DNA of 64,000 nt from Paenibacillus sp. H1-7. Lineage in GTDB: Bacteria; Bacillota; Bacilli; Paenibacillales; NBRC-103111. The stretch is taken from assembly GCF_022354825.1 (NCBI RefSeq), contig NZ_CP031168.1, forward strand, positions 4,093,501 through 4,157,500, written 5' to 3'. Both the position numbers and the translations under genes were made by a program. Under the pieces are notes generated by a model. That model ran no database searches and was not told the DNA's origin. It saw only the letters and a list, made by a program, of their open reading frames with translations. Every line of letters begins with the position of its first letter. The first letter of the stretch is position 1. Of the stretch, positions 16,601 through 22,853 are shown piece after piece.

Positions 16601-17617
16601 AAGTGGTACAAATTGAAGGTGATAGCGGATGTGAAAACCCAGTTGGCCGAGGTATTCATTAACGGAACCTCTGCAGGCGTCATTCCTTTCCATAAAAGCA
16701 AAGGCTGGCCGGATGCGCCTAGCTTAAGCGCCGTCGATTTCTTATCGTCGGCCACCCACAAGGTCAACGAGTATCTGGATGATATCCGAGTCGGCATACC
16801 TGCCATTCAAGCTCCTGCCGGAGTAACGGCGGCTGTGTACGGGACTTCGGCGTCTGTCAATTGGGATGCGGTGCCGGATGCAACCTCTTACCGGGTTTAT
16901 CGCAGTGAAGGCAGCGGAAGATATACGCTAGTCGCTTCCGACTTAAAGGAGTTGAGCTATAAGGATCAGGGCTTGGCTTATGACCAGACCTACACGTACA
17001 GCATAGCCGCTGTAAATAATACAGTGGAAGGTGCCTACTCCGCACCGGCAACGGTCCGAACCTTAAGTCCGTTAATTATTCACTTGGATCAACAGAGTGG
17101 ATCGGTGAGTACGGTTGTGTACACAATTACCGGTTCCTTGAACAGACCGGGTCAAGTGTTCGTAAACGGGAAGGAAGCCGCGGTCCAGCCTGATTTGAAG
17201 TTCTCTTATCCGGTTCGGCTGATAAAAGGAGTAAACGACATTACGGTGGAAGCTGTCGATGCGGCAGGTGACAAAGCAGTTCCTGTGAAGCTGCAAATCG
17301 TGTACGATACGACTACTCCGGTTGTAACGGTAACCAATCAAAGAGGCCATGACAATGGCAAAGATGACAAGGCGGAGATTGGTGATTATCTCATTACCGG
17401 GAAAATTAGCGAGCCCGGAACGGTGACAGCGGACGGCCGTCCTGCAACCGTGAAGCCGGATCTGACTTATTCCGTCGTCGTGACTCTGAAGCAAGGCCGC
17501 AATAGAATAACGATTCAAGGTGTTGACTTGGCAGGCAATCATTCTGTACCGGTTGTTTGGGAAGTCGTAGCGACCAAAAAAGGAAACGACAAGGATGTTG
17601 ATCCCGACAAAGATTGA
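13697..17617 (+). CDS. Secreted multidomain pectate lyase (PL1-like)
   Basis: A 1306-residue exported enzyme that cleaves polygalacturonate by Ca2+-dependent beta-elimination. A signal peptide ends near residue 25 (VPVMAADLP). A parallel beta-helix lyase domain covers about 35-370 (AFPGAEGGGMYTTGGRGG, IIDHCSVTWAIDE, HHNILVHNSSRNPRFKGR). A Ca-binding repeat segment follows at 390-435 (DTDHDGMPDEWELARGLDP), then an Ig-like domain (VRIASPATNTITGSGS), a lectin-like domain (about 535-725), a fibronectin III domain, another lectin-like domain, a second fibronectin III domain and two C-terminal glucodextranase-B-like modules. There is no S-layer or LPxTG anchor, so it should be released. GGGAGGG precedes the ATG. 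CcpA repression is likely from the upstream cre. Confidence 0.88.
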   Translation: MRVSKLACASLLSISVLASSVPVMAADLPAVAAAIPAFPGAEGGGMYTTGGRGGSVYEVTNLNDSGPGSLRDAVSQGNRTVVFRVSGNIELESPLNITGSNITIAGQTAPGDGISVNNHSTYVKADNVIIRYMRFRMGDETPSAGDAMTIDKRKNLIIDHCSVTWAIDEVLSPQDTDNLTVQWSIVGEALHMSKHEKGRHGFGGLWGAGNNTYHHNILVHNSSRNPRFKGRTEEDKRNLDYRNNVVYNWNYKTAYGGGSANVNMINNYNKYGPDTVLDKRDLVLDELGVNGQWYIDGNYIDGSPTVTADNWAGVFEFTPTNTRLGSPVPFAPVTTHTPEQAYELVLAQAGAILPKRDSVDARIIQDIRNRTGRQINSPTEVGGWPDLKSAPAPADTDHDGMPDEWELARGLDPANPDDRNGDMDSDGYTNLEHYLNGIVGSGSQNPVVRIASPATNTITGSGSTMVIDADASDPDGSIQKVEFYQNGVKLGEDTTAPYQYTWANVPEGTFFLTAKAIDNTGTSTDSYAVPVHSNATGGISPWSEATIGTPGLPGHSNMNDGVLTLKSAGNIAGPGNDESFHYVYQKLQGDGQLIARIDKITHTAPLAKAGVMIREKLTPGARMGMTALAVRGDGHVAEFYSRETEGGALAETPPLPSINPPYYVRIVKFGKTVTGYISLLGNDWSSIGSMQLDSDEVYIGLMADAGKENNLIENYNKSMFSQIQFEKFPELPYKATNVSVSRGESDLLLSWSPAERATAYQVRRSLTPGGPYTTIATVADTKYLDTTAEAGVNYFYVVRATNSNGESLENSEERNGALLGTPAAVYLINEDFENMTVGSHPEGFDSRPTPNTDANRVIVDNVPAIPAGNASSKLMNLADNSTSQTRASKTFPAQKGVVIAEASVMQTEGADYPRVLRLNDVPFGKSYIELFSGYGAGCPTAYCFYYRKSDDSNGKAAPLPANNEFVPNKWYKLKVIADVKTQLAEVFINGTSAGVIPFHKSKGWPDAPSLSAVDFLSSATHKVNEYLDDIRVGIPAIQAPAGVTAAVYGTSASVNWDAVPDATSYRVYRSEGSGRYTLVASDLKELSYKDQGLAYDQTYTYSIAAVNNTVEGAYSAPATVRTLSPLIIHLDQQSGSVSTVVYTITGSLNRPGQVFVNGKEAAVQPDLKFSYPVRLIKGVNDITVEAVDAAGDKAVPVKLQIVYDTTTPVVTVTNQRGHDNGKDDKAEIGDYLITGKISEPGTVTADGRPATVKPDLTYSVVVTLKQGRNRITIQGVDLAGNHSVPVVWEVVATKKGNDKDVDPDKD

Positions 17618-17644
17618 ACCGGACAACGATGAATAAGCTTCAGT

Positions 17645-17670
17645 GCCGCCTATTAGGCGGCTTTCTTTTT
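17645..17670 (+). terminator. Terminator after the pectate lyase gene
   Basis: GCCGCC (17645-17650), loop TATTA, GGCGGC (17656-17661), then TTTCTTTTT. Confidence 0.85.
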
Positions 17671-17698
17671 GCCACAACAAAATAGGCAAGCAGACAAC

Positions 17699-17727
17699 TT
17701 GACTTTGTGCGATTTGTTTCATATAGT
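17699..17727 (+). promoter_or_regulatory. Promoter of the MutS2-like gene leader
   Basis: TTGACT (17699-17704), 17-nt spacer, TATAGT (17722-17727). The start near 17734 leaves a leader of about 430 nt before the main gene. Confidence 0.8.
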
Positions 17728-17757
17728 AAGACTATCCTACTCTAAGGAGAGATTTTG

Positions 17758-17781
17758 ATGTCGGTGGTCGTTCTTAACTAA
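17758..17781 (+). CDS. Leader peptide MSVVVLN upstream of the MutS2-like gene
   Basis: A 7-codon ORF with AAGGAG 8 nt before the ATG. Its codons 5-7 and stop (GTTCTTAACTAA, 17770-17781) are perfectly complementary to 17870-17881, with the helix extended by TCC/GGA across a bulge. Such pairing between leader codons and downstream RNA is the hallmark of ribosome-controlled attenuation. Slow or blocked translation of Val-Val-Leu-Asn would free the 3' strand. The inducer could be a drug or amino acid shortage; sequence does not decide. Confidence 0.7.
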   Translation: MSVVVLN

Positions 17782-17944
17782 TAAATTCCATAATTGAGGG
17801 AAATCACAACCTGGAAAAATTGACATCCATGCGATGTTTATTTCTTATGGGCTTGTTAAGACCTCGGAATTAGTTAAGAACAACGGATATCATACAATGC
17901 CTTAGGTGTATTCCTATCATTGAGCTCCCATCCGTGCTGTGTTC
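17770..17944 (+). promoter_or_regulatory. Alternative helices of the MutS2-like attenuator
   Basis: State 1: GTTCTTAACTAAT (17770-17782) pairs with 17869-17881, leaving the terminator free. State 2: GAAC (17878-17881) and ACGGAT (17883-17888), partly released from state 1, pair with GTTC (17941-17944) and ATCCGT (17930-17935), the latter being the left arm of the terminator. The two states are mutually exclusive, giving a complete antiterminator logic. Confidence 0.7.
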
Positions 17945-17959
17945 AGCACGGATTTTTTT
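17930..17959 (+). terminator. First attenuator terminator of the MutS2-like leader
   Basis: ATCCGTGCTG (17930-17939), loop TGTT, CAGCACGGAT (17944-17953), then a T run to 17959. Its left arm is shared with the antiterminator. Confidence 0.88.
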
Positions 17960-17965
17960 GTAGAT

Positions 17966-18059
17966 GCGAAGCGGAAGTCACGCTTTGCTCCTCAAGCATC
18001 CTTGGATGAACTCGCACATGCCGCTTACATTCTAATGCGGCATAGGCTATCTTCATCCA
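17966..18059 (+). ncRNA. Structured middle segment of the MutS2-like leader
   Basis: GCGAAGCG (17966-17973) pairs with CGCTTTGC (17981-17988) with one wobble. TGGATGAA (18003-18010) pairs with TTCATCCA (18052-18059), enclosing ATGCCGC (18018-18024) with GCGGCAT (18037-18043). The inner loop carries CATTCT (18028-18033), complementary to AGAATG in the left arm of the second terminator. Confidence 0.55.
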
Positions 18060-18075
18060 TGAAAGGAAGGGACTC

Positions 18076-18111
18076 TTGAACAGGAATGTGCCTATAAGGG
18101 GCGGAGAATGA
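18076..18111 (+). CDS. Possible second leader peptide MNRNVPIRGGE
   Basis: An 11-codon TTG ORF follows GGAAGGG (18065-18071) by 4 nt, and its last codons and stop lie inside the left arm of the second terminator (18099-18113). A ribosome reaching or stalled near the stop would keep that terminator from folding. The TTG start and short spacing make this tentative. Confidence 0.35.
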   Translation: MNRNVPIRGGE

Positions 18112-18139
18112 ACATACGTTCATTCTCCGCCCTTTTTTT
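18099..18139 (+). terminator. Second terminator, directly ahead of the MutS2-like gene
   Basis: A perfect 15-bp stem (18099-18113 with 18118-18132), loop ATAC, seven T residues to 18139, ending 13 nt before the ribosome binding site of the gene. It is among the strongest terminators in the window, in a position where it must be overcome for expression. The tip TGAACATACGTTCA also fits 12 of 14 positions of a LexA box. Confidence 0.9.
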
Positions 18140-18167
18140 ATTTTACATCCCAAAGGAGAGTATCGAA

Positions 18168-20081
18168 ATGAACGAAACCGCATTGCAACGACTGGAATTT
18201 AACCGCATAAGAGATTCCATCATGGATTATGCCGTATCCTATGCCGGGAAGCGGCATGTAGAGTGCATGGCACCTATGACCAATGCCAAATTAATCCGTA
18301 CGAAGCTGGAGGAAGCAGCCGAAGCCAAGGCTATGCTGCAGCTGGGAGCGAGCGTACCTATTCCGTCACTGGAAGGAATTGAACATGTTATTTTGCTGCT
18401 GGGCAAAGGATATGTGTTCACAGAAGCCGATTTCTCGCATATTCATCAATTTCTGGTCAGCTGCGGCCAGCTGATGAAGTATATGGCATCCAAGAGCTCG
18501 GTGGCTCCTAATGTCAGCTCATACGCAGCATCCATGTATGGGCTCGACAAGCTAAAATCGGAGATCGATCAGTGCATCCGTCACGGCCGCGTGCTGGATT
18601 CGGCAAGCAAGGAGCTGGCCAAGATCCGCAAAAAAATGAATATCTTCGAGGAGCGGATCAAGGGCAAGCTGGATTCCCTGATGAGCAGACACCGTTCCAT
18701 ATTGCAGGAAAATCTATTCAGCACTCGCAACGGCCGATTCGTGCTTCCGATCAAGAAAGAACACCGCAGGCTGGTTAAAGGTGCAGTGCTGGATGAATCG
18801 GCCAGCGGCCAAACTGTCTATATCGAGCCGGCGGAGTTATCGAGCCTGCAGTTCGAGCTATCCGCGCTGAAATCAGAGGAAGCACGAGAAGAACTCAAAA
18901 TTTTGAGCGAGTTAACCGCTTTGACGGAAGGCTACACGGCGGAATTGGAGACGAATGTGGACACCGTCGGTGTGTACGATTTTCTGTTTGCCAAAGCGAA
19001 ATACGCACAAGCCATAGGCGGAGTCCCCGTACAAATCAATGAGGATGGAATCATTCATTTTCAGAACGGAATCCATCCATTGCTGGGCCGACAGATGATT
19101 CCGCTGCATTTTTCGATCGGAGAGGGCTACAGCTCGCTTATTATTACGGGTCCTAACACTGGGGGCAAAACATTAGCGCTCAAGACTGTCGGCCTGCTAA
19201 CCGCGATGGTACAATCGGGCTTGCTCGTACCTGTCCGGGAAGAAAGCATGTTTTCTGTATTCACCAACCTTGCGGTCGATATCGGCGACGGACAAAGCTT
19301 GGAACACGCGCTTAGCACATTCTCCGCACATATTCGGAATGTCAACCAAATATTGCAGATCGCAGACCGTTCGACGCTCGTATTGATTGATGAAATGGCA
19401 TCGGGAACCGATCCGGGCGAAGGTGTCGGGTTGTCCATCGCGATTTTGGAAGAGCTGCATCGGAGAGGGACGACCGTCATAGCGACAACCCATTTTACCG
19501 AAATCAAAAATTTCGCAGAAGCGGCTCCCGGATTTGAGAATGCGCGAATGGAGTTTGATGCGGACACTTTGCAGCCGTTATACAGATTAACGATAGGGCA
19601 GGCAGGGCAGAGCTATGCGTTCCACATTGCCTTAAAGCTCGGGATTCCATCCGGCATCATTCACCGTTCCCGAGAAATATCCCAGAATGGATTTAAGGCA
19701 GCTGCCGCCGAGATGGCGGTACAGGAAACAGCACAAGATCGTCCGTTCAGGAAGAATGAGACACCTGAGTCAACAAAAGCCGCTGACCAATCTGCCGCAG
19801 CCAAGTTTGTGCTCGGAGACAGTGTCTATATCTCTTATCTGGGACGTACAGGCATCGTGTGTGAGGTTGAAGACGCGATGGGCATAGTCGGGGTGATGAT
19901 TCAACGGGAGAAGCATCGGATTAACAAGAAGCGATTGTCTCTTCATATTCCCGCCAAGGAGCTGTATCCGGAGCAATATGATCTGGACATCGTATTCGAG
20001 ACCAAGGAACACCGCAAAATGAAAAAACTGATGAGCCGAAAGCACGTGGAAGGGCTTATGATCGTGAAGAAAGAAGAATAG
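18168..20081 (+). CDS. MutS2-like ATPase lacking the Smr nuclease domain
   Basis: A 637-residue member of the MutS2 branch of MutS ATPases. N-terminal core and lever/clamp region occupy about 1-300 (ENLFSTRNGRFVLPIKKEHR, GAVLDESASGQTVYIEP). The ATPase has Walker A GPNTGGKT at 328-335, Walker B LVLIDEMASGTDP around D408, and TTHFTEIK. A KOW-like segment (FVLGDSVYISYLGRTGIV) comes near the C-terminus. Full MutS2 proteins are about 780 residues and end in an Smr domain; here the protein stops after the KOW region. B. subtilis MutS2 acts on collided ribosomes and on recombination; a shorter paralogue under a translation-sensing leader suggests a role in ribosome rescue or drug tolerance, which is inference. 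AAAGGAGAG lies before ATG 18168. Confidence 0.85.
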   Translation: MNETALQRLEFNRIRDSIMDYAVSYAGKRHVECMAPMTNAKLIRTKLEEAAEAKAMLQLGASVPIPSLEGIEHVILLLGKGYVFTEADFSHIHQFLVSCGQLMKYMASKSSVAPNVSSYAASMYGLDKLKSEIDQCIRHGRVLDSASKELAKIRKKMNIFEERIKGKLDSLMSRHRSILQENLFSTRNGRFVLPIKKEHRRLVKGAVLDESASGQTVYIEPAELSSLQFELSALKSEEAREELKILSELTALTEGYTAELETNVDTVGVYDFLFAKAKYAQAIGGVPVQINEDGIIHFQNGIHPLLGRQMIPLHFSIGEGYSSLIITGPNTGGKTLALKTVGLLTAMVQSGLLVPVREESMFSVFTNLAVDIGDGQSLEHALSTFSAHIRNVNQILQIADRSTLVLIDEMASGTDPGEGVGLSIAILEELHRRGTTVIATTHFTEIKNFAEAAPGFENARMEFDADTLQPLYRLTIGQAGQSYAFHIALKLGIPSGIIHRSREISQNGFKAAAAEMAVQETAQDRPFRKNETPESTKAADQSAAAKFVLGDSVYISYLGRTGIVCEVEDAMGIVGVMIQREKHRINKKRLSLHIPAKELYPEQYDLDIVFETKEHRKMKKLMSRKHVEGLMIVKKEE

Positions 20082-20094
20082 CCGCAATAAGAAG

Positions 20095-20128
20095 ACAGCC
20101 TGAGCCGAATGCTCAGGCTGTTGCTTTA
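20095..20128 (+). terminator. Terminator after the MutS2-like gene
   Basis: ACAGCCTGAGC (20095-20105), loop CGAAT, GCTCAGGCTGT (20111-20121), then TGCTTTATT. The convergent DUF2238 gene ends inside the right arm. Confidence 0.8.
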
Positions 20129-20802
20129 TTCCTCTGCTTATCCCCCAAATGCCGATTGCGGTATCGGACCCAAGCAACGATCCCCATGGAGACGATCGCG
20201 CCGGCCAACCCTAGCGCCATGTCTTTATGCGTATCGAATGGGTCCCCTTGCATGCCCATATAATCTTGTCCGGCTTGAGCTCCGACCAGGGCTACAATCA
20301 TCTCAAGGATTTCGAATAAGGCGCTGCATGCAAAAATAACTGCCGCTGAGACCGCTAACGACCAGAATCCGCGCAGGCCGGCTTTTCTCATCAGCATCTC
20401 TCGCATGGGATAGGTAAGGAGTAGGCCGAAAGCAAAGTGTACGACCCGGTCAAAGTAGCTCCTTTGGGTATGAAAGGATGCTTTCAGCCACATATCCATT
20501 GGGGTGTTCTGATATGTATGGTGAGCGGCGTAAGTATGCAGGCACAGAAATACGAAAATACAAAGATAAGAGAGATTCGAAAATCGGTACTTAGGATAAG
20601 TTAGGATAAGGAGCAGTCCCGAAACGACCACAAGCACATTTTCCAGCAGCCATTGCAATCGGTCGGTTGGACGGATGGCCATAACAGCCCAGAAGACAAG
20701 GAAGCTGACAAAAAGCACCTGCAGCAAATGATTTCGGCTAAACGGGATATACGGATTCATCAGGCTGCTGGTGGGACTAACAGTTGCTGAACGTCGATTC
20801 AT
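20113..20802 (-). CDS. DUF2238 integral membrane protein (YjdF-like)
   Basis: A 229-residue protein with about six membrane segments, starting after residue 25 (HLLQVLFVSFLVFWAVMAI). It carries the family signature around TYAAHHTYQNTPMD, YFDRVVHFAFGLLL and FEILEMIVALVGAQAGQDYM, with conserved Asp, His and Glu residues facing the membrane. DUF2238 (PF09997) is of unknown function. AAGGAG lies 11 nt before the ATG. It converges on the MutS2-like gene and diverges from the DNA alkylation repair gene, with a 150-nt gap. Confidence 0.85.
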   Translation of the reverse strand: MNRRSATVSPTSSLMNPYIPFSRNHLLQVLFVSFLVFWAVMAIRPTDRLQWLLENVLVVVSGLLLILTYPKYRFSNLSYLCIFVFLCLHTYAAHHTYQNTPMDMWLKASFHTQRSYFDRVVHFAFGLLLTYPMREMLMRKAGLRGFWSLAVSAAVIFACSALFEILEMIVALVGAQAGQDYMGMQGDPFDTHKDMALGLAGAIVSMGIVAWVRYRNRHLGDKQRNKATA

Positions 20803-20952
20803 GCCGGACTCTACTCCTTCAGTTAATGGATTTGGCTGCAGTGTGAATTATTGGTAGTATAGGCGAAAATCCAATTATCATACATCGCCATGGTATAATG
20901 ATGCTATTCTAGTACATCTATGTGTGATTAAGGTTAATGGAATAGGCGGGAT

Positions 20953-21666
20953 ATGAACATGACATTGGATGAGGTAATGGAAAAGCTGCAATCCATGGGA
21001 ACGGAGCAAACAAAGCGTACTTTCATTCGCCACGGGGCCAAGGAGCCGTTATTCGGCGTCAAAGTCGGAGATATGAAGAAGCTTGTAAAAGATATCAAAC
21101 AAGATCTGGAATTGGCCATGGCACTATACGAAACGGGCAACAGCGATGCCATGTATTTGGCGGGCTTGACAGTGAATCCGAAGCAAATGTCCAAGGAGCT
21201 GCTCCAGCATTGGGCACACCAGGCATCTTGGTATATGCTTGCTGAATATACGGTTGCCAGTGTAGCGGCGGAGAGTCCTTATGCCATGGAGCTGGCAGCC
21301 GAATGGATGGAGGCGGAGGAGGAGATGATAGCCGTCTGCGGATGGAGCGCTTATGCGAACTATTTATCCATTACGCCCGATGACAAACTCGATAGGGAGC
21401 AGATCCGATCGCTGCTGAACCGGGTGGCCGAAACAATTCACCGGGAACGCAACCGTGTACGCTACGTGATGAACGGTTTTGTCATTTCTGTAGGCAGTTA
21501 TGTTCCTGCATTGTTCCAAGAAGCCGTGCTCACTGCCGAGCGTATCGGGAAGGTTCACGTTGATGTCGGACGAACCGCGTGCAAGGTGCCGACGGCGATG
21601 GAATATATACAGAAAGTAGAGGCCATGGGCCGAGTCGGGAAGAAACGCAAGACGTGCATATGTTAA
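20953..21666 (+). CDS. DNA alkylation repair protein (AlkD/HEAT-like family, PF08713)
   Basis: A 237-residue all-helical HEAT-repeat protein: RTFIRHGAKEPLFGVKVGDM, SDAMYLAGLTVNP, CGWSAYANYLSITPDDKLD and RNRVRYVMNGFVISVGSYVP. AlkC/AlkD-type members excise N3- and N7-alkylpurines without flipping the base. The family is broad and includes proteins without shown glycosylase activity. ATG 20953 has only a weak AGGCGGG ahead; ATG 20959 is possible. The C-terminal lysine-rich tail (GKKRKTC) could contact DNA. Its ger neighbours are on the other strand. Confidence 0.85.
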   Translation: MNMTLDEVMEKLQSMGTEQTKRTFIRHGAKEPLFGVKVGDMKKLVKDIKQDLELAMALYETGNSDAMYLAGLTVNPKQMSKELLQHWAHQASWYMLAEYTVASVAAESPYAMELAAEWMEAEEEMIAVCGWSAYANYLSITPDDKLDREQIRSLLNRVAETIHRERNRVRYVMNGFVISVGSYVPALFQEAVLTAERIGKVHVDVGRTACKVPTAMEYIQKVEAMGRVGKKRKTCIC

Positions 21667-21695
21667 GCAGGCATGCGAAAAAGGCAGAGGAGTCG

Positions 21696-22853
21696 TCAGT
21701 CTCCTCTACCTTTATATTTGCCCGTGTGCAGCAGCTTTACTTTTACATCGATTTGCTTCAGTGAGTCCTCGTTGATTAGCAATTCATCATCCTGCTTCAG
21801 TTCGTGAAATCGTTTCGGGTAATTACGATATAAGGCTTCCTCCAGCTTCAATACATCGGAGCGGATTTGGAGCCCTTTTTTAAACGTGAACCGGACTTCT
21901 TCTTTAATTTGGTTGGCGGCTTTTTCCTCTAATTCGATCTCGGTCAGGTCATCCGTAAATTCATCCAAGTAACCCTGCGCCCTAATCGAGATATTGAAAT
22001 ACACTTTGCCATCTTTGAAGTAAGGTTTAATCTTGCTTTTGGGGTGAATGATCACGATCGCGGCTACAGGATGGTGATTGTCACTGTCGAAAATGTTGAT
22101 GGGTGACCGCTCAAGCCTCGGCTGCATCCAACGGTAGCCTCTCAGATCGCTCTCACTTAACCATCCCCGCAAATTTTGATTGTAAAAAAAGTAACCTCCG
22201 TCGATTCGCAGCATCCCTTTTAATTTCTTATCTTCGGACCAGCTTTTCCTATCGATAGCTATCGAGGGCATCATCGCTCCATCACCGGGCTCATTGAATT
22301 GGGCGATCACTTTGTATCCATATACTGGAACGACATAGGAACGCTGTGAGAACACTTGCGACGGGCTGAACATCACGGTATCGAGCGGTGAAAGGTTTAA
22401 TATCGACTTTTGGACAAAAATGTTCTTCAGCGGTTCTTTCGTTCCATACAATAGCACATTATAACGGATCTCCCTGTACCGGTTTACCATATCGTAGGCT
22501 TCCTTGATCCTTTGGGGATTGCTCAACAAGCTTTCGGAGCACACAATGGTTCGGACATGACCCCAAAATACGCGGATTTGCGATGTGGAGTAAATCGCGT
22601 TAAACGATTCCGTAACCGTTTTGCCCTCTCCTTTGCCGATCCAGACAGGGATGGTTTTCCCAAGCTGAGAAGTATCGCTTCTGGCGACATTGGCAAAATT
22701 CAATACTTGAACGTAGCTAATATACTTTCCGTCTTGATAATCGAGTCCAAGTGCGGTTACGTAAGCCATGTTCTGGATATCCTTGGCGTTCCAGCATGCC
22801 GGAAGCAGAAGCGTCAACCCCAGCGTTATCAGAAGCAATAATACCTTCTTCAC
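21696..22853 (-). CDS. gerC: Ger(x)C family spore germination lipoprotein
   Basis: A 385-residue lipoprotein with a type II signal peptide (LGLTLLLPAC, Cys about residue 20) followed at once by the family hallmark WNAKDIQNMAYVTALGLDY. GerC subunits sit on the outer face of the spore inner membrane and are needed for the GerA-type nutrient receptor to function. It is last in a gerB-gerA-gerC operon; its ATG overlaps the gerA stop by 4 nt, pointing to translational coupling. The C-terminal domain (RSDVLKLEEALYRNYPKRF) is typical. The ligand of the receptor is unknown. Confidence 0.92.
   Translation of the reverse strand: MKKVLLLLITLGLTLLLPACWNAKDIQNMAYVTALGLDYQDGKYISYVQVLNFANVARSDTSQLGKTIPVWIGKGEGKTVTESFNAIYSTSQIRVFWGHVRTIVCSESLLSNPQRIKEAYDMVNRYREIRYNVLLYGTKEPLKNIFVQKSILNLSPLDTVMFSPSQVFSQRSYVVPVYGYKVIAQFNEPGDGAMMPSIAIDRKSWSEDKKLKGMLRIDGGYFFYNQNLRGWLSESDLRGYRWMQPRLERSPINIFDSDNHHPVAAIVIIHPKSKIKPYFKDGKVYFNISIRAQGYLDEFTDDLTEIELEEKAANQIKEEVRFTFKKGLQIRSDVLKLEEALYRNYPKRFHELKQDDELLINEDSLKQIDVKVKLLHTGKYKGRGD

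Noticed and set aside
12049-18168. Mobile resistance island around mph
   Set aside because: No transposase, integrase, terminal repeats or sharp composition change was seen; mph looks chromosomal.
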